Below, in pieces: positions 7,531 to 15,556 of a DNA stretch of 43,130 bases. Each line of letters begins with the position of its first letter. Position 1 is the stretch's first letter. This DNA comes from Thermococcus sp. (GTDB lineage: Archaea > Methanobacteriota_B > Thermococci > Thermococcales > Thermococcaceae). A program made the translations under genes and the position numbers. The notes under the pieces are model-generated. The model was not told the DNA's origin, did no database searches, and saw nothing but the letters and a program-made list of their open reading frames with translations. The stretch is taken from assembly GCA_021160985.1 (NCBI GenBank), contig JAGHBN010000159.1:1-43130 (forward strand), written 5' to 3'.

Positions 7531-8208
7531 TTATTCGGAAGGTACTCCTGAGAGAACCTCTTTGAGGAACTCCTGGGCTTCCTCGCTGAAGGAGCCCTTG
7601 TCGACCTTGTTGCCGTACTTGTCGTAAACTTTCCCGTCCCGGAAGTTTATCTCGAAGACCTCGTAGCGCTCCTCGCTGTTCTCGTGGTGCTTTATCCCGT
7701 GCCCCTTGAGGTGCCTCTCCATGCTCTCAACGTCCACGTACTTTCCGCACTTCTCGCACTTGTAGAACTGCCAGAAAATGTAGTCCTGCCCGAGGAGCAT
7801 GTTGTTCTTCAGGTGGTTCACGAGGCTTCCGCCGAGGTACTCGTAGAAGTCCTCCTGAATAAGTCCGCCGTCCTGCTCCACGACCTTGAACCCGCTCCAC
7901 ACGATGTGGTCGTTTATGTCTGCCAGGGTTGCCTTGGCATAGCGGTACGTTAGTATGAATGCCCCGTTGTGTATGAAGAAGACGTTCTTGTCGGGTATTG
8001 CTATTATGCGGATTCCTCCCTTCTCTTCGCTCTCTGCCAGCTTCTGGGCGTGCTCCCTGTCGTCGGCGACGTCTATGATTATCTTCAAGTTGCTTTTCTT
8101 GTGAATCCCGATTATTCTCTCGCCGTTAATCTCCCAGTGGTACTCGTCCATGTATCTCACTTGGGAGTACACCTTCTTTATTCGAGGGCTCAGCTCCGAA
8201 TACTGCAT
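7531..8208 (-). CDS. TBP-interacting protein (TIP26-like)
   Basis: Length (225 residues), opening (MQYSELSPRIKKVY) and layout match the TIP26 family of Thermococcus, whose characterised member binds TATA-binding protein and stops it binding the TATA box. Residues 1-145 form an alpha/beta domain with a RecB-nuclease-like look (KIIIDVADDREHAQ, FILTYRYAKATL). A zinc-finger-like segment C-x2-C...H-x3-H follows (CEKCGKYVDVESMERHLKGH), and then an acidic tail. The role as a global transcription inhibitor is known from the family and not shown here. The gene is monocistronic, has GGTGGTGATT before its ATG, and faces thrS. I am fairly but not fully sure of the family assignment. Confidence 0.72.
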   Translation of the reverse strand: MQYSELSPRIKKVYSQVRYMDEYHWEINGERIIGIHKKSNLKIIIDVADDREHAQKLAESEEKGGIRIIAIPDKNVFFIHNGAFILTYRYAKATLADINDHIVWSGFKVVEQDGGLIQEDFYEYLGGSLVNHLKNNMLLGQDYIFWQFYKCEKCGKYVDVESMERHLKGHGIKHHENSEERYEVFEINFRDGKVYDKYGNKVDKGSFSEEAQEFLKEVLSGVPSE

Positions 8209-8240
8209 TAATCACCACCGTGAAGAAGTGGCATTGGGTG

Positions 8241-8252
8241 TTAATAAGTTTT
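8241..8252 (-). promoter_or_regulatory. TATA box for TIP26-like gene
   Basis: The minus strand reads AAAACTTATTAA, centred about 38 bp upstream of the ATG. A second AT-rich candidate (TTTTTAAACT, 8261-8270) lies about 57 bp upstream. Confidence 0.4.
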
Positions 8253-8287
8253 AGCGAAAAAGTTTAAAAAGGGTCACGGATGGCAGG

Positions 8288-9082
8288 CTACCTTCCAAAG
8301 CGCCTCTGCCTCCTCTGGTACTCCCGGATTATCCTCAGGAAGTCTATCTTCCGGAACTCCGGGAAGTAGACGTCCACAAAGAAGAGCTCACTGTAGGCTA
8401 TCTGGTAGAGCAGGAAGTTGCTTATCCTGACCTCACCGCCGGTTCTAATGACGATGTCCGGGTCTGGCATGTTCGGGTAGTAGAGGTAGCGCTTTATCCG
8501 CCCCTCGTCTATCTCCTCTGGCCTGAGCTTTCCCGCCAGAACGTCGTTCACTATTTCCTTGACGGCGTCAGCTATCTCGCTCCTTCCGCCGTAAGCCAGC
8601 GCGATGTTGAGGGTGTAGTTTGAGTACTTCCTCGTCGCCCGTTCTGCTTCTTCCGCTGCCTTCCTGACGTTCTCCGGCAGCATCTCTTTCCTTCCGAGGA
8701 CGTTGACCTTTATCCCGTACTTGTGGACCCTTTCATCGTCCATGAGCTCCTTGAACTTCCGTTCGAACAGGTTCATCAGCGCGTTCACTTCCTCCTCGGA
8801 GCGCCTGAAGTTCTCGGTTGAGAAGGCGTATACGGTCAGGGTTCTTATTCCAAGCTCCCTGCACCATTCGAGGATTTCTTCGAGCTTTCTTGATCCAAAG
8901 TAGTGGCCGTACCACGGCGGCTTCTCGAGCTTTCGCGCCCACCGGCGGTTTCCATCCATTATTATTGCCACGTGTTTGGGGATGTTCCCCGATTTAACCT
9001 TCTCAAGGAGGTATCGCTCATAAAAGTCGTAAGCGGGTTTGAATAAAATTTGAGGGATGTGGGAAACAACGCGGTAGAGCAT
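8288..9082 (-). CDS. uppS: cis-Prenyltransferase (polyprenyl diphosphate synthase)
   Basis: Makes the long cis-polyprenyl diphosphate that becomes the dolichyl-type lipid carrier for glycan assembly at the archaeal membrane. The 264 residues contain the diphosphate-binding signature HVAIIMDGNRRWA (residues 37-49, catalytic Asp43), the STENF segment, and the closing motif RTGGEVRISNFLLYQ followed by YSELFF, whose Arg, Ser and Glu bind isopentenyl diphosphate and Mg2+. About 35 extra N-terminal residues look like a membrane-contacting helix. It is the second gene after the gamma-carbonic anhydrase-like gene (6-nt gap). Confidence 0.93.
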   Translation of the reverse strand: MLYRVVSHIPQILFKPAYDFYERYLLEKVKSGNIPKHVAIIMDGNRRWARKLEKPPWYGHYFGSRKLEEILEWCRELGIRTLTVYAFSTENFRRSEEEVNALMNLFERKFKELMDDERVHKYGIKVNVLGRKEMLPENVRKAAEEAERATRKYSNYTLNIALAYGGRSEIADAVKEIVNDVLAGKLRPEEIDEGRIKRYLYYPNMPDPDIVIRTGGEVRISNFLLYQIAYSELFFVDVYFPEFRKIDFLRIIREYQRRQRRFGR

Positions 9083-9088
9083 CAGGCA

Positions 9089-9613
9089 TCACTCAATTTT
9101 CTTCCTTGATTTCAGGTGCATCTCGGCGAGCTCCATATATATCTCCGCGTTCTTCTTCGTCCACTCGATTTCCTTCTCGCTGAGCTGCCTGACGACCTTT
9201 CCTGGCACGCCCACGACAAGGCTGTAGTCGGGTATCTCCTTGCCGGGCGGTATCAGCGCCCCAGCCCCAACGATGACGTGCTTCCCTATCCTGGCACCGT
9301 CAAGGACAACCGCACCCATGCCTATGATGGTGTAGTCGCCTATCTCAGCGCCGTGGACGACGGCGTTGTGACCTATCGTGACGTACTTCCCTATGATTGT
9401 CGGCTGTCCGTGGGATGTGTGTATGCTGACGTTGTCCTGGATGTTGGAGCAGGGGCCGACGTAGATCTGCTCAATGTCGCCCCTGAGGACGGCACCCGGC
9501 CAGACGCTGGTCTTCTCCTCCAGAACGACATCCCCTATGATTGAAGCGCTCTCATCTATGAAGGCAGTCTCGTGGATTTTTGGCTTTTTGCCTTCCAGCT
9601 CGTAAATCGCCAT
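9089..9613 (-). CDS. Gamma-carbonic anhydrase-like protein (left-handed beta-helix)
   Basis: A hexapeptide-repeat protein of 174 residues forming a left-handed beta-helix, probably trimeric. The three zinc-ligand histidines of gamma-class carbonic anhydrases are present at His65 (VSIHTSHG), His82 (IGHNAVV) and His87 (VHGAEIG). The catalytic loop of methanoarchaeal Cam is absent, as in the shorter CamH/ferripyochelin-binding-like subgroup, so activity may be low or different. The ATG at 9613 is preferred over a longer frame because GGTGAT lies just upstream and the start then sits 36 bp from a TATA box. It is the leading gene of an operon with uppS. Confidence 0.85.
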   Translation of the reverse strand: MAIYELEGKKPKIHETAFIDESASIIGDVVLEEKTSVWPGAVLRGDIEQIYVGPCSNIQDNVSIHTSHGQPTIIGKYVTIGHNAVVHGAEIGDYTIIGMGAVVLDGARIGKHVIVGAGALIPPGKEIPDYSLVVGVPGKVVRQLSEKEIEWTKKNAEIYMELAEMHLKSRKKIE

Positions 9614-9643
9614 GAGCATCACCGGTGCTAACTCTCCGGCATA

Positions 9644-9654
9644 ACTTATAAAGC
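9644..9654. promoter_or_regulatory. Shared palindromic TATA box between gamma-CA and hjc
   Basis: CTTATAAAG is nearly palindromic and is the only clear TATA element in the divergent gap. Its centre is about 36 bp from the leftward ATG (9613) and about 36 bp from the rightward ATG (9685), so one box could serve both directions. Confidence 0.5.
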
Positions 9655-9684
9655 TAACCGGGGAAGGTAGTACAGGGGAGTTTA

Positions 9685-10086
9685 ATGAGGTACAGAAGGG
9701 GTGCAAGTGCCGAGCGGGAGCTCATAAAGATGCTTGAGGGGGCAGGGTTTGCCGTCGTCAGATCGGCGGGAAGCAAGAAGGTTGATATAATCGCCGGAAA
9801 CGGGAGGGTGCACCTCTGCATAGAGGTCAAAAGCACGCACGAGGAGAGGGTGTACCTGAGCAGGGAAGATTATGAAAAACTTCTCTCATTTTCCCGCAGA
9901 TTTGGGGGAACCCCGGTGGTAGCTGTTAAATTCGTCAATAAGGGGTGGAGATTTTTCAGGCCGGAGGATCTCGAGGAGGGAGGTAAAAACTATAAGGTTA
10001 CGCTCCGATCATCTAACTACATGACGTTTGAAGAGCTCGTGGGGAAGCAGAGCTCTTTAAGAGGGGTGGTAGAAGGTGCGGACTAA
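9685..10086 (+). CDS. hjc: Holliday junction resolvase Hjc
   Basis: Archaeal four-way junction nuclease of the restriction-endonuclease fold that resolves recombination intermediates as a dimer. The 133 residues carry the whole active site: Glu10 (SAERELI), Asp34 (GSKKVDIIA), and Glu47 and Lys49 (CIEVKS), as in Pyrococcus Hjc. The length is slightly above the usual 120-125 residues because of the C-terminal tail. The start ATG follows a weak GGGGAG. Its end overlaps the GTG start of the next gene by 11 bp, so the two are probably translated together although their products look unrelated. Confidence 0.95.
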   Translation: MRYRRGASAERELIKMLEGAGFAVVRSAGSKKVDIIAGNGRVHLCIEVKSTHEERVYLSREDYEKLLSFSRRFGGTPVVAVKFVNKGWRFFRPEDLEEGGKNYKVTLRSSNYMTFEELVGKQSSLRGVVEGAD

Positions 10087-11626
10087 GGCCCTTGTCATCA
10101 TGATCATTCTAACGCTGTCTATTTTGTCCCTTCCGGCTCAGGCTGAAGTTTTGATCTTGATTCAGCCCCTCAACAACGATTTCTATGCGGTTCCCGGGAA
10201 CACCATAGTGGTCCCCTACATGCTCTCAAACCTCGGAAACGAAGTAATTTCAAACGTGACCGTCTACGTGGCCGGACCCACCAGCGGTTTTCAGTACGGA
10301 ATAAAGGTGATGGAAGGACCCATTTTGCCGGGCGACTCCTACAACGACACCATAACACTCACGGTTCTTAACGCCGGGCCAGGGGAGTATACGCTCAAAC
10401 TCGTGGCGAAATTCGGGAACGTTTCCTTCGAATCCCCGATACGGGTGATAGTTAAGCCCGTTATTGACTACATTCCAAGGATTAAGGTGGGTGAGAGGTA
10501 CATCTACGGCAACGACGTTAACATAAGCCTGGAGATAGTCTCGACGGCAACCACTATACTGAGCGGGAGGCTCGGCTATACCGTGGCGCTCAACGGCACG
10601 GTAATAAAGAACGTCACTTCCGTAACCTTTGTAAAGCCGGGGGACGTCTGGAGAGGGAGCATTTATCTTGCGAAACCTGAGCTGGGAATCTACACGGTCC
10701 GATTCTGGGTCAACATGAGCGGTGTTTACAAGGAGACCACGGCAACGTTTGAAGTTTACAGGAGGGATCTGAGGTACTCCACCGACTTCAAAAATGGGGC
10801 AATCCATGTTTTTGTTTACGATGCGCAGGGCAGAGGGGTGGAGGGAATTCCGGTTTACATCAACGGTGTGGAGTTCCGGACAGGGATCGATGGCACCGCA
10901 ACGTATCTCGTGACGGCCCCGGGTGTTTACAACGTCCTCCTGAACCTGGATGGAAAGGTTGTGGAGGAGACCATCACTGTGGCCCAGCTTGCGTTGGATG
11001 TCACTCAGAAAGGCACCGAGCTCTTCGTTAGGGTTCGTACGGCCCAAAAACCACTTTCGGGAATAGTCGTGACGGTGTCGGGCCCGAAGGGCTCAACTTA
11101 CGGGGTTACAAACGAGGGCGGTGTTGCGGTAGTTAACCTCAACATGACGGGTTATGGTTCGCTGATAGTCTCCGCGGAGAGTGAAAAGTACCTCGGGGCG
11201 AGCATAACCTTCAACGCCACCCCTCCGCAGACGCCAACCCGGACCTCGACCACATCAACCACTCCCATAACTAACACGACAACCACTTCAACTACATCAA
11301 CCACTTCAACAGCGGAGGGAGTCCCGCGGGGAAGCATGGTTCTCGGGCTTTTGCTGGTACTGAGCGGCTTGGTGTTTGCTGGAACTTCGTACCTGGCCTT
11401 TTTCAGCCCCGTAGTCCAGGAGGAAATGCTTGACAAGTACTACTTCGTTAAGGTCAGGGCACCGCGGATGAAGCCCCTTGATAACTTCCGCTTTGAGAAG
11501 CCGGTAACGGCCCTTGAGGTCAGGGCCACCAAGGGGAAGGCGAGCATAGAGGACAACAGGGTGGTCTGGGAGATAGGGCACCTTGAACCTGGCGAGGAGG
11601 CCTACCTTCAGGTCATCCTCGGGTGA
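10076..11626 (+). CDS. Secreted, membrane-anchored protein with CARDB/Ig-like repeats
   Basis: A 516-residue envelope protein. It has a signal peptide (about residues 1-23, ending LPAQAEV) and several beta-sandwich repeats with many N-x-S/T sequons (for example NVTVYVAG, NVTSVTF, NMSGVYK). A Thr/Ser-rich linker follows (about 385-410), then one membrane helix (about 423-445, VLGLLLVLSGLVFAGTSYLAF) and a further 70-residue domain. That last domain ends in VVWEIGHLEPGEEAYLQV, a DUF11-like strand pattern normally found outside cells; here it lies after the membrane helix and should face the cytoplasm. No enzyme motif is visible. Binding to or organising the cell surface is a guess. The start is GTG after GGTGGTAGAAG and overlaps hjc. 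Confidence 0.75.
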   Translation: MRTKALVIMIILTLSILSLPAQAEVLILIQPLNNDFYAVPGNTIVVPYMLSNLGNEVISNVTVYVAGPTSGFQYGIKVMEGPILPGDSYNDTITLTVLNAGPGEYTLKLVAKFGNVSFESPIRVIVKPVIDYIPRIKVGERYIYGNDVNISLEIVSTATTILSGRLGYTVALNGTVIKNVTSVTFVKPGDVWRGSIYLAKPELGIYTVRFWVNMSGVYKETTATFEVYRRDLRYSTDFKNGAIHVFVYDAQGRGVEGIPVYINGVEFRTGIDGTATYLVTAPGVYNVLLNLDGKVVEETITVAQLALDVTQKGTELFVRVRTAQKPLSGIVVTVSGPKGSTYGVTNEGGVAVVNLNMTGYGSLIVSAESEKYLGASITFNATPPQTPTRTSTTSTTPITNTTTTSTTSTTSTAEGVPRGSMVLGLLLVLSGLVFAGTSYLAFFSPVVQEEMLDKYYFVKVRAPRMKPLDNFRFEKPVTALEVRATKGKASIEDNRVVWEIGHLEPGEEAYLQVILG

Positions 11627-11650
11627 ATTCTTACCTTTTCTTTCGCAAAC

Positions 11651-11659
11651 CTTATTAAG
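11651..11659 (+). promoter_or_regulatory. TATA box for M42 aminopeptidase
   Basis: CTTATTAAG lies about 49 bp before the ATG at 11704, with GGAGGCGAAAGCC as ribosome binding site. Confidence 0.45.
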
Positions 11660-11703
11660 CAACGTGGACACATTCAGATAGGAATCTGAAGGAGGCGAAA
11701 GCC

Positions 11704-12741
11704 ATGGTGAACCTTGAATTGCTGAAAAAGGTTGTTGAGGCGCCGGGAGTTTCCGGCTACGAGTTCCTTGGAATAAGGGACGTCGTTCTTGAGGAGCTGA
11801 AGGACCACGTGGACGAGATATACGTCGACAAGCTGGGCAACGTCATAGCCTACAAGAAGGGCAGCGGTCCGAGGATAATGATCGCGGCCCACATGGACAA
11901 GATAGGTGTCATGGTCAACCATATAGACAAGGAGGGCTACCTCCACGTAGTCCCCGTTGGAGGCGTTGACCCCAGAACCCTAGTCGCCCAGAGGATAAGG
12001 TTCTTCACCGAGAAGGGCGAGCGCTACGGCGTCGTCGGCCACATACCGCCGCACCTCCAGAAGCCCGAGGACAGGAAGAAGGCCGCCGACTGGGATACCA
12101 TCGTTGTGGACGTTGGCGCTGAGGGCAGGGAGGAAGCCGAGGAGATGGGCTTCCGCGTTGGAACCGTCGGTGAGTTCGCCCCAGCCTTCGTCCAGCTCAA
12201 CGAGAACAGGATTGCAACGCCATACCTCGACGACCGCGTTTGCCTCTACGCCATGATAGAAACTGCGAAAGCCGTTGAGAGCCACGAGGCGGACATATAC
12301 TTCGTCGCGAGCGTTCAGGAGGAGGTGGGCCTCCGCGGTGCCAGGGTCGCGAGCTACGCGATTGACCCGGAGATAGGAATAGCGATGGATGTCACCTTCG
12401 CCAAGCAGGTCGGAGACAAGGGCAAGATAGTTCCGAAACTCGGCGGCGGCCCGGTCATGGACGTCGGTCCGAACATCAACCCCAAGGTTCGCGCCTTCGC
12501 AGATGAGGTTGCGAAGAAGTACGGCATTGAACTGCAAGTCGAGGCCAGCCCGAGGCCGACCGGAACCGACGCCAACATAATGCAGATCAACCGCGAGGGC
12601 GTTGCGACGGCAGTTCTCAGCATACCGATACGCTACATGCACAGCCAGGTCGAGACCGCCGACCTGAGGGACATCGACAAGACCATCGAGTTCGCCAGGC
12701 GCTTCCTTGAGGAGCTCAGGCCGATGGACCTCACTCCATGA
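11704..12741 (+). CDS. M42 family metallo-aminopeptidase (TET/deblocking type)
   Basis: A cytosolic dinuclear-metal aminopeptidase of 345 residues. Its family forms tetrahedral dodecamers that trim peptides left by the proteasome. Metal ligands and catalytic residues are all visible: His63 and Asp65 (AAHMD), Asp176 (YLDDR), catalytic Glu206 with Glu207 (VQEEVGLRG), Asp229 (AMDVTF) and His313 (RYMHSQVE). A PDZ-like dimerisation domain is inserted at about residues 70-165. The specificity class (Leu-, Glu- or Lys-type TET, or deblocking) cannot be fixed by eye. It has its own promoter and stands alone. Confidence 0.92.
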   Translation: MVNLELLKKVVEAPGVSGYEFLGIRDVVLEELKDHVDEIYVDKLGNVIAYKKGSGPRIMIAAHMDKIGVMVNHIDKEGYLHVVPVGGVDPRTLVAQRIRFFTEKGERYGVVGHIPPHLQKPEDRKKAADWDTIVVDVGAEGREEAEEMGFRVGTVGEFAPAFVQLNENRIATPYLDDRVCLYAMIETAKAVESHEADIYFVASVQEEVGLRGARVASYAIDPEIGIAMDVTFAKQVGDKGKIVPKLGGGPVMDVGPNINPKVRAFADEVAKKYGIELQVEASPRPTGTDANIMQINREGVATAVLSIPIRYMHSQVETADLRDIDKTIEFARRFLEELRPMDLTP

Positions 12742-12765
12742 GCTTCTTCTTTTCCCTATTCTGGA

Positions 12766-12776
12766 AAAGTTTATTT
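12766..12776 (+). promoter_or_regulatory. TATA box for amzA operon
   Basis: AAAGTTTATTT is centred about 39 bp before the TTG start at 12811, which supports that start. Confidence 0.45.
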
Positions 12777-12810
12777 CTGGGTGCGTCCTATTCTTTAATG
12801 GTGTGGCAGT

Positions 12811-13404
12811 TTGAGGGAGAACGCGTTCCCACCCTCCCGTGGGACTTCCAGGATACTAATCGTGCCGATAGGTGGCATCGAGGAGTTCCTCGTATGGGGG
12901 ATTGCTGACTTTGTCGGGCAGTACTATTCCTCTCTCGGTCTTTCGGTGAAAATCGGGGATGTCATCCCTGAGGAAGTCTTTTCTCGGGCTTACAATCCAC
13001 TGAGACGGCAGTATGCCGGGAGGTTTTTCCTGCCGGTTCTTGCAGAGGTAAGAAAGAGGAAAAATGCCGCGGCGGCCCTGGGGGTAACCCGGCTGGACCT
13101 TTATGAGGAGGGGCTCAACTTTATCTTTGGCCTTGGGCATGCCGGCCTTAGAGCCGCAATAATCTCGACATTCCGTCTCAGGCCCGAGTTCTGCGGAGAA
13201 TCCAGTGATGGTGAACTCCTCCTCACCAGGGCCATAAAGGAGGCCATGCACGAACTCGGGCACGTCTTCGGTCTGGGGCACTGCCCCGACGAGAGGTGTG
13301 TGATGCACTTCTCAAACTCTGTAATTGACACGGACATTAAAAGCCCGTTCTACTGCCGCTCATGCAGGAGAAAGCTTGAGAAAAATTTGGGGGTGAGTTC
13401 ATGA
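12811..13404 (+). CDS. amzA: Archaemetzincin (zinc metalloprotease)
   Basis: A small metzincin-type protease of 197 residues. The zinc and catalytic motif HELGHVFGLGHC (147-158) is followed by CVM with the Met-turn at Met165. A second structural zinc site comes from Cys158, Cys163, Cys182 and Cys185 (YCRSCRRKLE), which defines the archaemetzincin family. The start is an unusual TTG: an in-frame stop lies at 12796, and the next plausible start is a GTG inside the first conserved strand (ILIVPIG), so about 13 extra N-terminal residues precede that strand. GGTGT and a TATA box are correctly placed for the TTG. The gene ends ATGA into the CYTH gene. Confidence 0.88.
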   Translation: MRENAFPPSRGTSRILIVPIGGIEEFLVWGIADFVGQYYSSLGLSVKIGDVIPEEVFSRAYNPLRRQYAGRFFLPVLAEVRKRKNAAAALGVTRLDLYEEGLNFIFGLGHAGLRAAIISTFRLRPEFCGESSDGELLLTRAIKEAMHELGHVFGLGHCPDERCVMHFSNSVIDTDIKSPFYCRSCRRKLEKNLGVSS

Positions 13405-13952
13405 TCGAGGTGGAACTTAAGGGATACGCTGATTCCAAGATCTTTGAGAGGGTCAGGGAGAATTTCAAGTTTTTGCGCAAGGAGTATCACGAGGACACTT
13501 ACTACCAGCACCCGTGCAGAGACTTTTCCAAAACGGATGAGGCGCTGAGAATAAGGATAAGACGGTTCAACGGGCATTTTGAGGCTTTCATGACGTACAA
13601 AGGTCCAAAGGTCGACGAAGTGTCAAAGACACGGGAGGAGATAGAGGTTCCCATCTCAGACCCTGATGAGCATGTGATGATTCTTGAGAAGCTGGGCTTC
13701 AAGGAGGTGCTTGTGGTATCGAAGGTGAGGGAAAAGTATTACGTTGAAAAAGGCATTGTAATAACCCTCGATACGGTGGAAGGGCTTGGGGACTTCGTGG
13801 AGATAGAGGCCATTGTTGAAGACGAGAGGCTCGTTCCCCAGACAGTTGAAAAGCTGAAGGCGATTCTTGAAGAGCTGGGTGTTAAGAGGTTTGAGAGGAG
13901 GTCTTACCTAGAACTCATGCTTGAGAAGGGAGGGGAGGATGGGGAAGCTTGA
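13401..13952 (+). CDS. cyaB: CYTH domain protein (class IV adenylyl cyclase CyaB-like)
   Basis: A 183-residue triphosphate tunnel enzyme. The N-terminal ExExK motif (Glu3, Glu5, Lys7 in MIEVELKGY) binds the triphosphate through metals. Further charged strands follow (LRIRIRRF, FMTYKGPKVD, TREEIEV, VITLDTVEGLGDFVEIE). Family members act as class IV adenylyl cyclases or as (thiamine) tri- or polyphosphatases, and archaeal ones are not firmly assigned, so the cyclase label is a family name. The start overlaps the amzA stop by 4 bp, and its end overlaps the next gene, so the three genes form one translationally coupled unit. Confidence 0.88.
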   Translation: MIEVELKGYADSKIFERVRENFKFLRKEYHEDTYYQHPCRDFSKTDEALRIRIRRFNGHFEAFMTYKGPKVDEVSKTREEIEVPISDPDEHVMILEKLGFKEVLVVSKVREKYYVEKGIVITLDTVEGLGDFVEIEAIVEDERLVPQTVEKLKAILEELGVKRFERRSYLELMLEKGGEDGEA

Positions 13953-14742
13953 TGAATTTTTCAAAGTATTTTCTCCAGAGAAGAAACGTTCGGAACTTGA
14001 GATACTTGAGGAGGTTGAGGACTACGCTGCCAGCGGAGAGTTCGGGAGGGCCATAGAGGAGGCCAGCCTCATAGAGACCGAAAGAAACAGATTTTTGGCA
14101 GTTCGGCTTATACTCAGGAGAGTCCTGAAACAGCTTGAAAATGATGAGAAGAACGTGAGCGGTGTGGGGGAAGTTCTGAGGGGTGTGGTTCCCCTGGTAA
14201 ACTCCCTAACGAATCAGAGGTACAAGGCGCTCCTGACGGCTGACATTGCCCTGATTTTGTACTACCTTGGTGACGAGTTCAGGGGAGACCTGTCACTGAA
14301 GACCGCAATCAACCTAGCCGAGGGCCATGACGATGTCCTCCTTGAGATAATCCGGGAGCTCGTCAGGAGGGGGCTCCTTGAAAAGGCCGCAGGGGCCCTG
14401 AAGCTTGTCAGGGACAGGGATAAGCTCGACAGCATTCTTGTGACAATATCGGAGATGTACTACCGCATGGGGGACATTGAGGGGGCAAAAAAGGTCGTAA
14501 AGCACATCAAGAATCCGTTTCACAAGGCAATGGCTCTTTATTACATGGCCCTTGTTGAGGCGCCCCGCGATAAAGAGGCTGCGAGGGCGCTATTGGATGC
14601 GGCAATAAAGGTGGCAGAGAGGGTGGAGGCTCCAGACGCCAGGTTTGAGCTGATTTTGAAGCTCTACGACCTATGGATTGCACTCGAGGGCGAGTCTATA
14701 CGCCTTACGGATGTTTTGAAGAATGAAAGAAGTCCTCAATGA
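13939..14742 (+). CDS. Helical-repeat (TPR-like) hypothetical protein
   Basis: A soluble 267-residue protein, almost entirely helical, with pairs of antiparallel helices spaced like TPR/HEAT units from about residue 25 (DYAASGEFGRAIEEASLI) to 250. Units such as EIIRELVRRGLLEKAAGALKL, then TISEMYYRMGDIEGAKKVV, then ALYYMALVEAPRDKEAARALL carry small residues at TPR positions. It is probably a scaffold, but partners are unknown. The ATG at 13939 is preferred over an upstream TTG because GGAGGGGAGG directly precedes it. It overlaps the CYTH gene by 14 bp at the start and the convergent ABC ATPase gene by 38 bp at the end, so the two mRNAs are complementary there. Confidence 0.7.
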   Translation: MGKLDEFFKVFSPEKKRSELEILEEVEDYAASGEFGRAIEEASLIETERNRFLAVRLILRRVLKQLENDEKNVSGVGEVLRGVVPLVNSLTNQRYKALLTADIALILYYLGDEFRGDLSLKTAINLAEGHDDVLLEIIRELVRRGLLEKAAGALKLVRDRDKLDSILVTISEMYYRMGDIEGAKKVVKHIKNPFHKAMALYYMALVEAPRDKEAARALLDAAIKVAERVEAPDARFELILKLYDLWIALEGESIRLTDVLKNERSPQ

Positions 14743-15556
14743 TGATCTCTGCGAGCTCACTCTTTTGTGATTTCAGTCTGGTGTAAGCTTCCAGAGCTGG
14801 CGGAAGCTTTATCCCGAGCTCCTTAAGCTCCCCTATTTTTGGTATAAGCTCCTTGGGAGTGCCCTCGAGAATGATCCTTCCGCTATTGATCACCACTATC
14901 CTGTCGGCCCTTCTGAACAGAAAATCGGTGTTGTGGTCGACCAGGACAATTGTTATTCCCTCTTCGCGGTTCAGCTTTGAAATCATCTCGAGAACGCTTC
15001 TCCTACCTGCCGGGTCGAGCTGGGTTGTGGGCTCATCTAGGACGAGGACCTTGGGCTTCATTGCGAGTATCGCTGCTATGGCAAGCCTCTGCTGTTCCCC
15101 ACCGCTGAGATTGGGCGGGAACTCCTCCCGCTTGTCCTCGAGCCCCGCTATCCTGAGTGCCCACTCAATCCTTTCCAGCATTTCCTCCCTGGGAAGGCCG
15201 AGGTTCTCAAGTGCAAAGGCCACTTCCTCTTCTACGGTCATGTTGAAGAGCTGGCTCTCAGGGTTCTGGAGAACCAGCCCAACTATCGTTGAGAGCTTCG
15301 GGACGGGGGTGTCGTTCGTTGAGTACCTCTTCCCGGTCTCTGGGTCGGTCACGATGACCTCTCCCTCGAAGTCCCCCCGTATGGAGTGGGGGATTATGCC
15401 GTTGAAGGTCAGGCAGAGTGTGGACTTACCGCTCCCGCTGGGCCCCACTATTCCCAGGAACTCCCCTTTCCTGATGTTCAGGTTTATCCCGTCTAGAACA
15501 TAGCGCTGGCTCCTCCTGTATTTGAAGCGGAGGCCTCTAACTTCGATGACGTTCAT
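14705..15556 (-). CDS. ECF-type ABC transporter ATPase
   Basis: An ATP-hydrolysing subunit of 283 residues, closest in look to the EcfA/CbiO ATPases of energy-coupling-factor importers. Walker A is GPSGSGKST (38-46), the Q-loop is at Gln97 (LQNPESQLF, typical of EcfA), the signature is LSGGEQQ (150-156), Walker B is LVLDEP (171-176) and the switch His is His208. The usual partners (second ATPase, EcfT, substrate-binding S protein) are not here. Its ATG overlaps the end of trkH by 4 bp, so it is translationally coupled to a potassium transporter. Either the ECF partners are elsewhere and this gene is a stray, or it serves TrkH. Confidence 0.85.
   Translation of the reverse strand: MNVIEVRGLRFKYRRSQRYVLDGINLNIRKGEFLGIVGPSGSGKSTLCLTFNGIIPHSIRGDFEGEVIVTDPETGKRYSTNDTPVPKLSTIVGLVLQNPESQLFNMTVEEEVAFALENLGLPREEMLERIEWALRIAGLEDKREEFPPNLSGGEQQRLAIAAILAMKPKVLVLDEPTTQLDPAGRRSVLEMISKLNREEGITIVLVDHNTDFLFRRADRIVVINSGRIILEGTPKELIPKIGELKELGIKLPPALEAYTRLKSQKSELAEIIIEDFFHSSKHP

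Noticed and set aside
9614..9706. N-terminal extension of the gamma-carbonic anhydrase-like protein
   Set aside because: It would run through the promoter and into hjc; the GGTGAT site and family length support the ATG at 9613.
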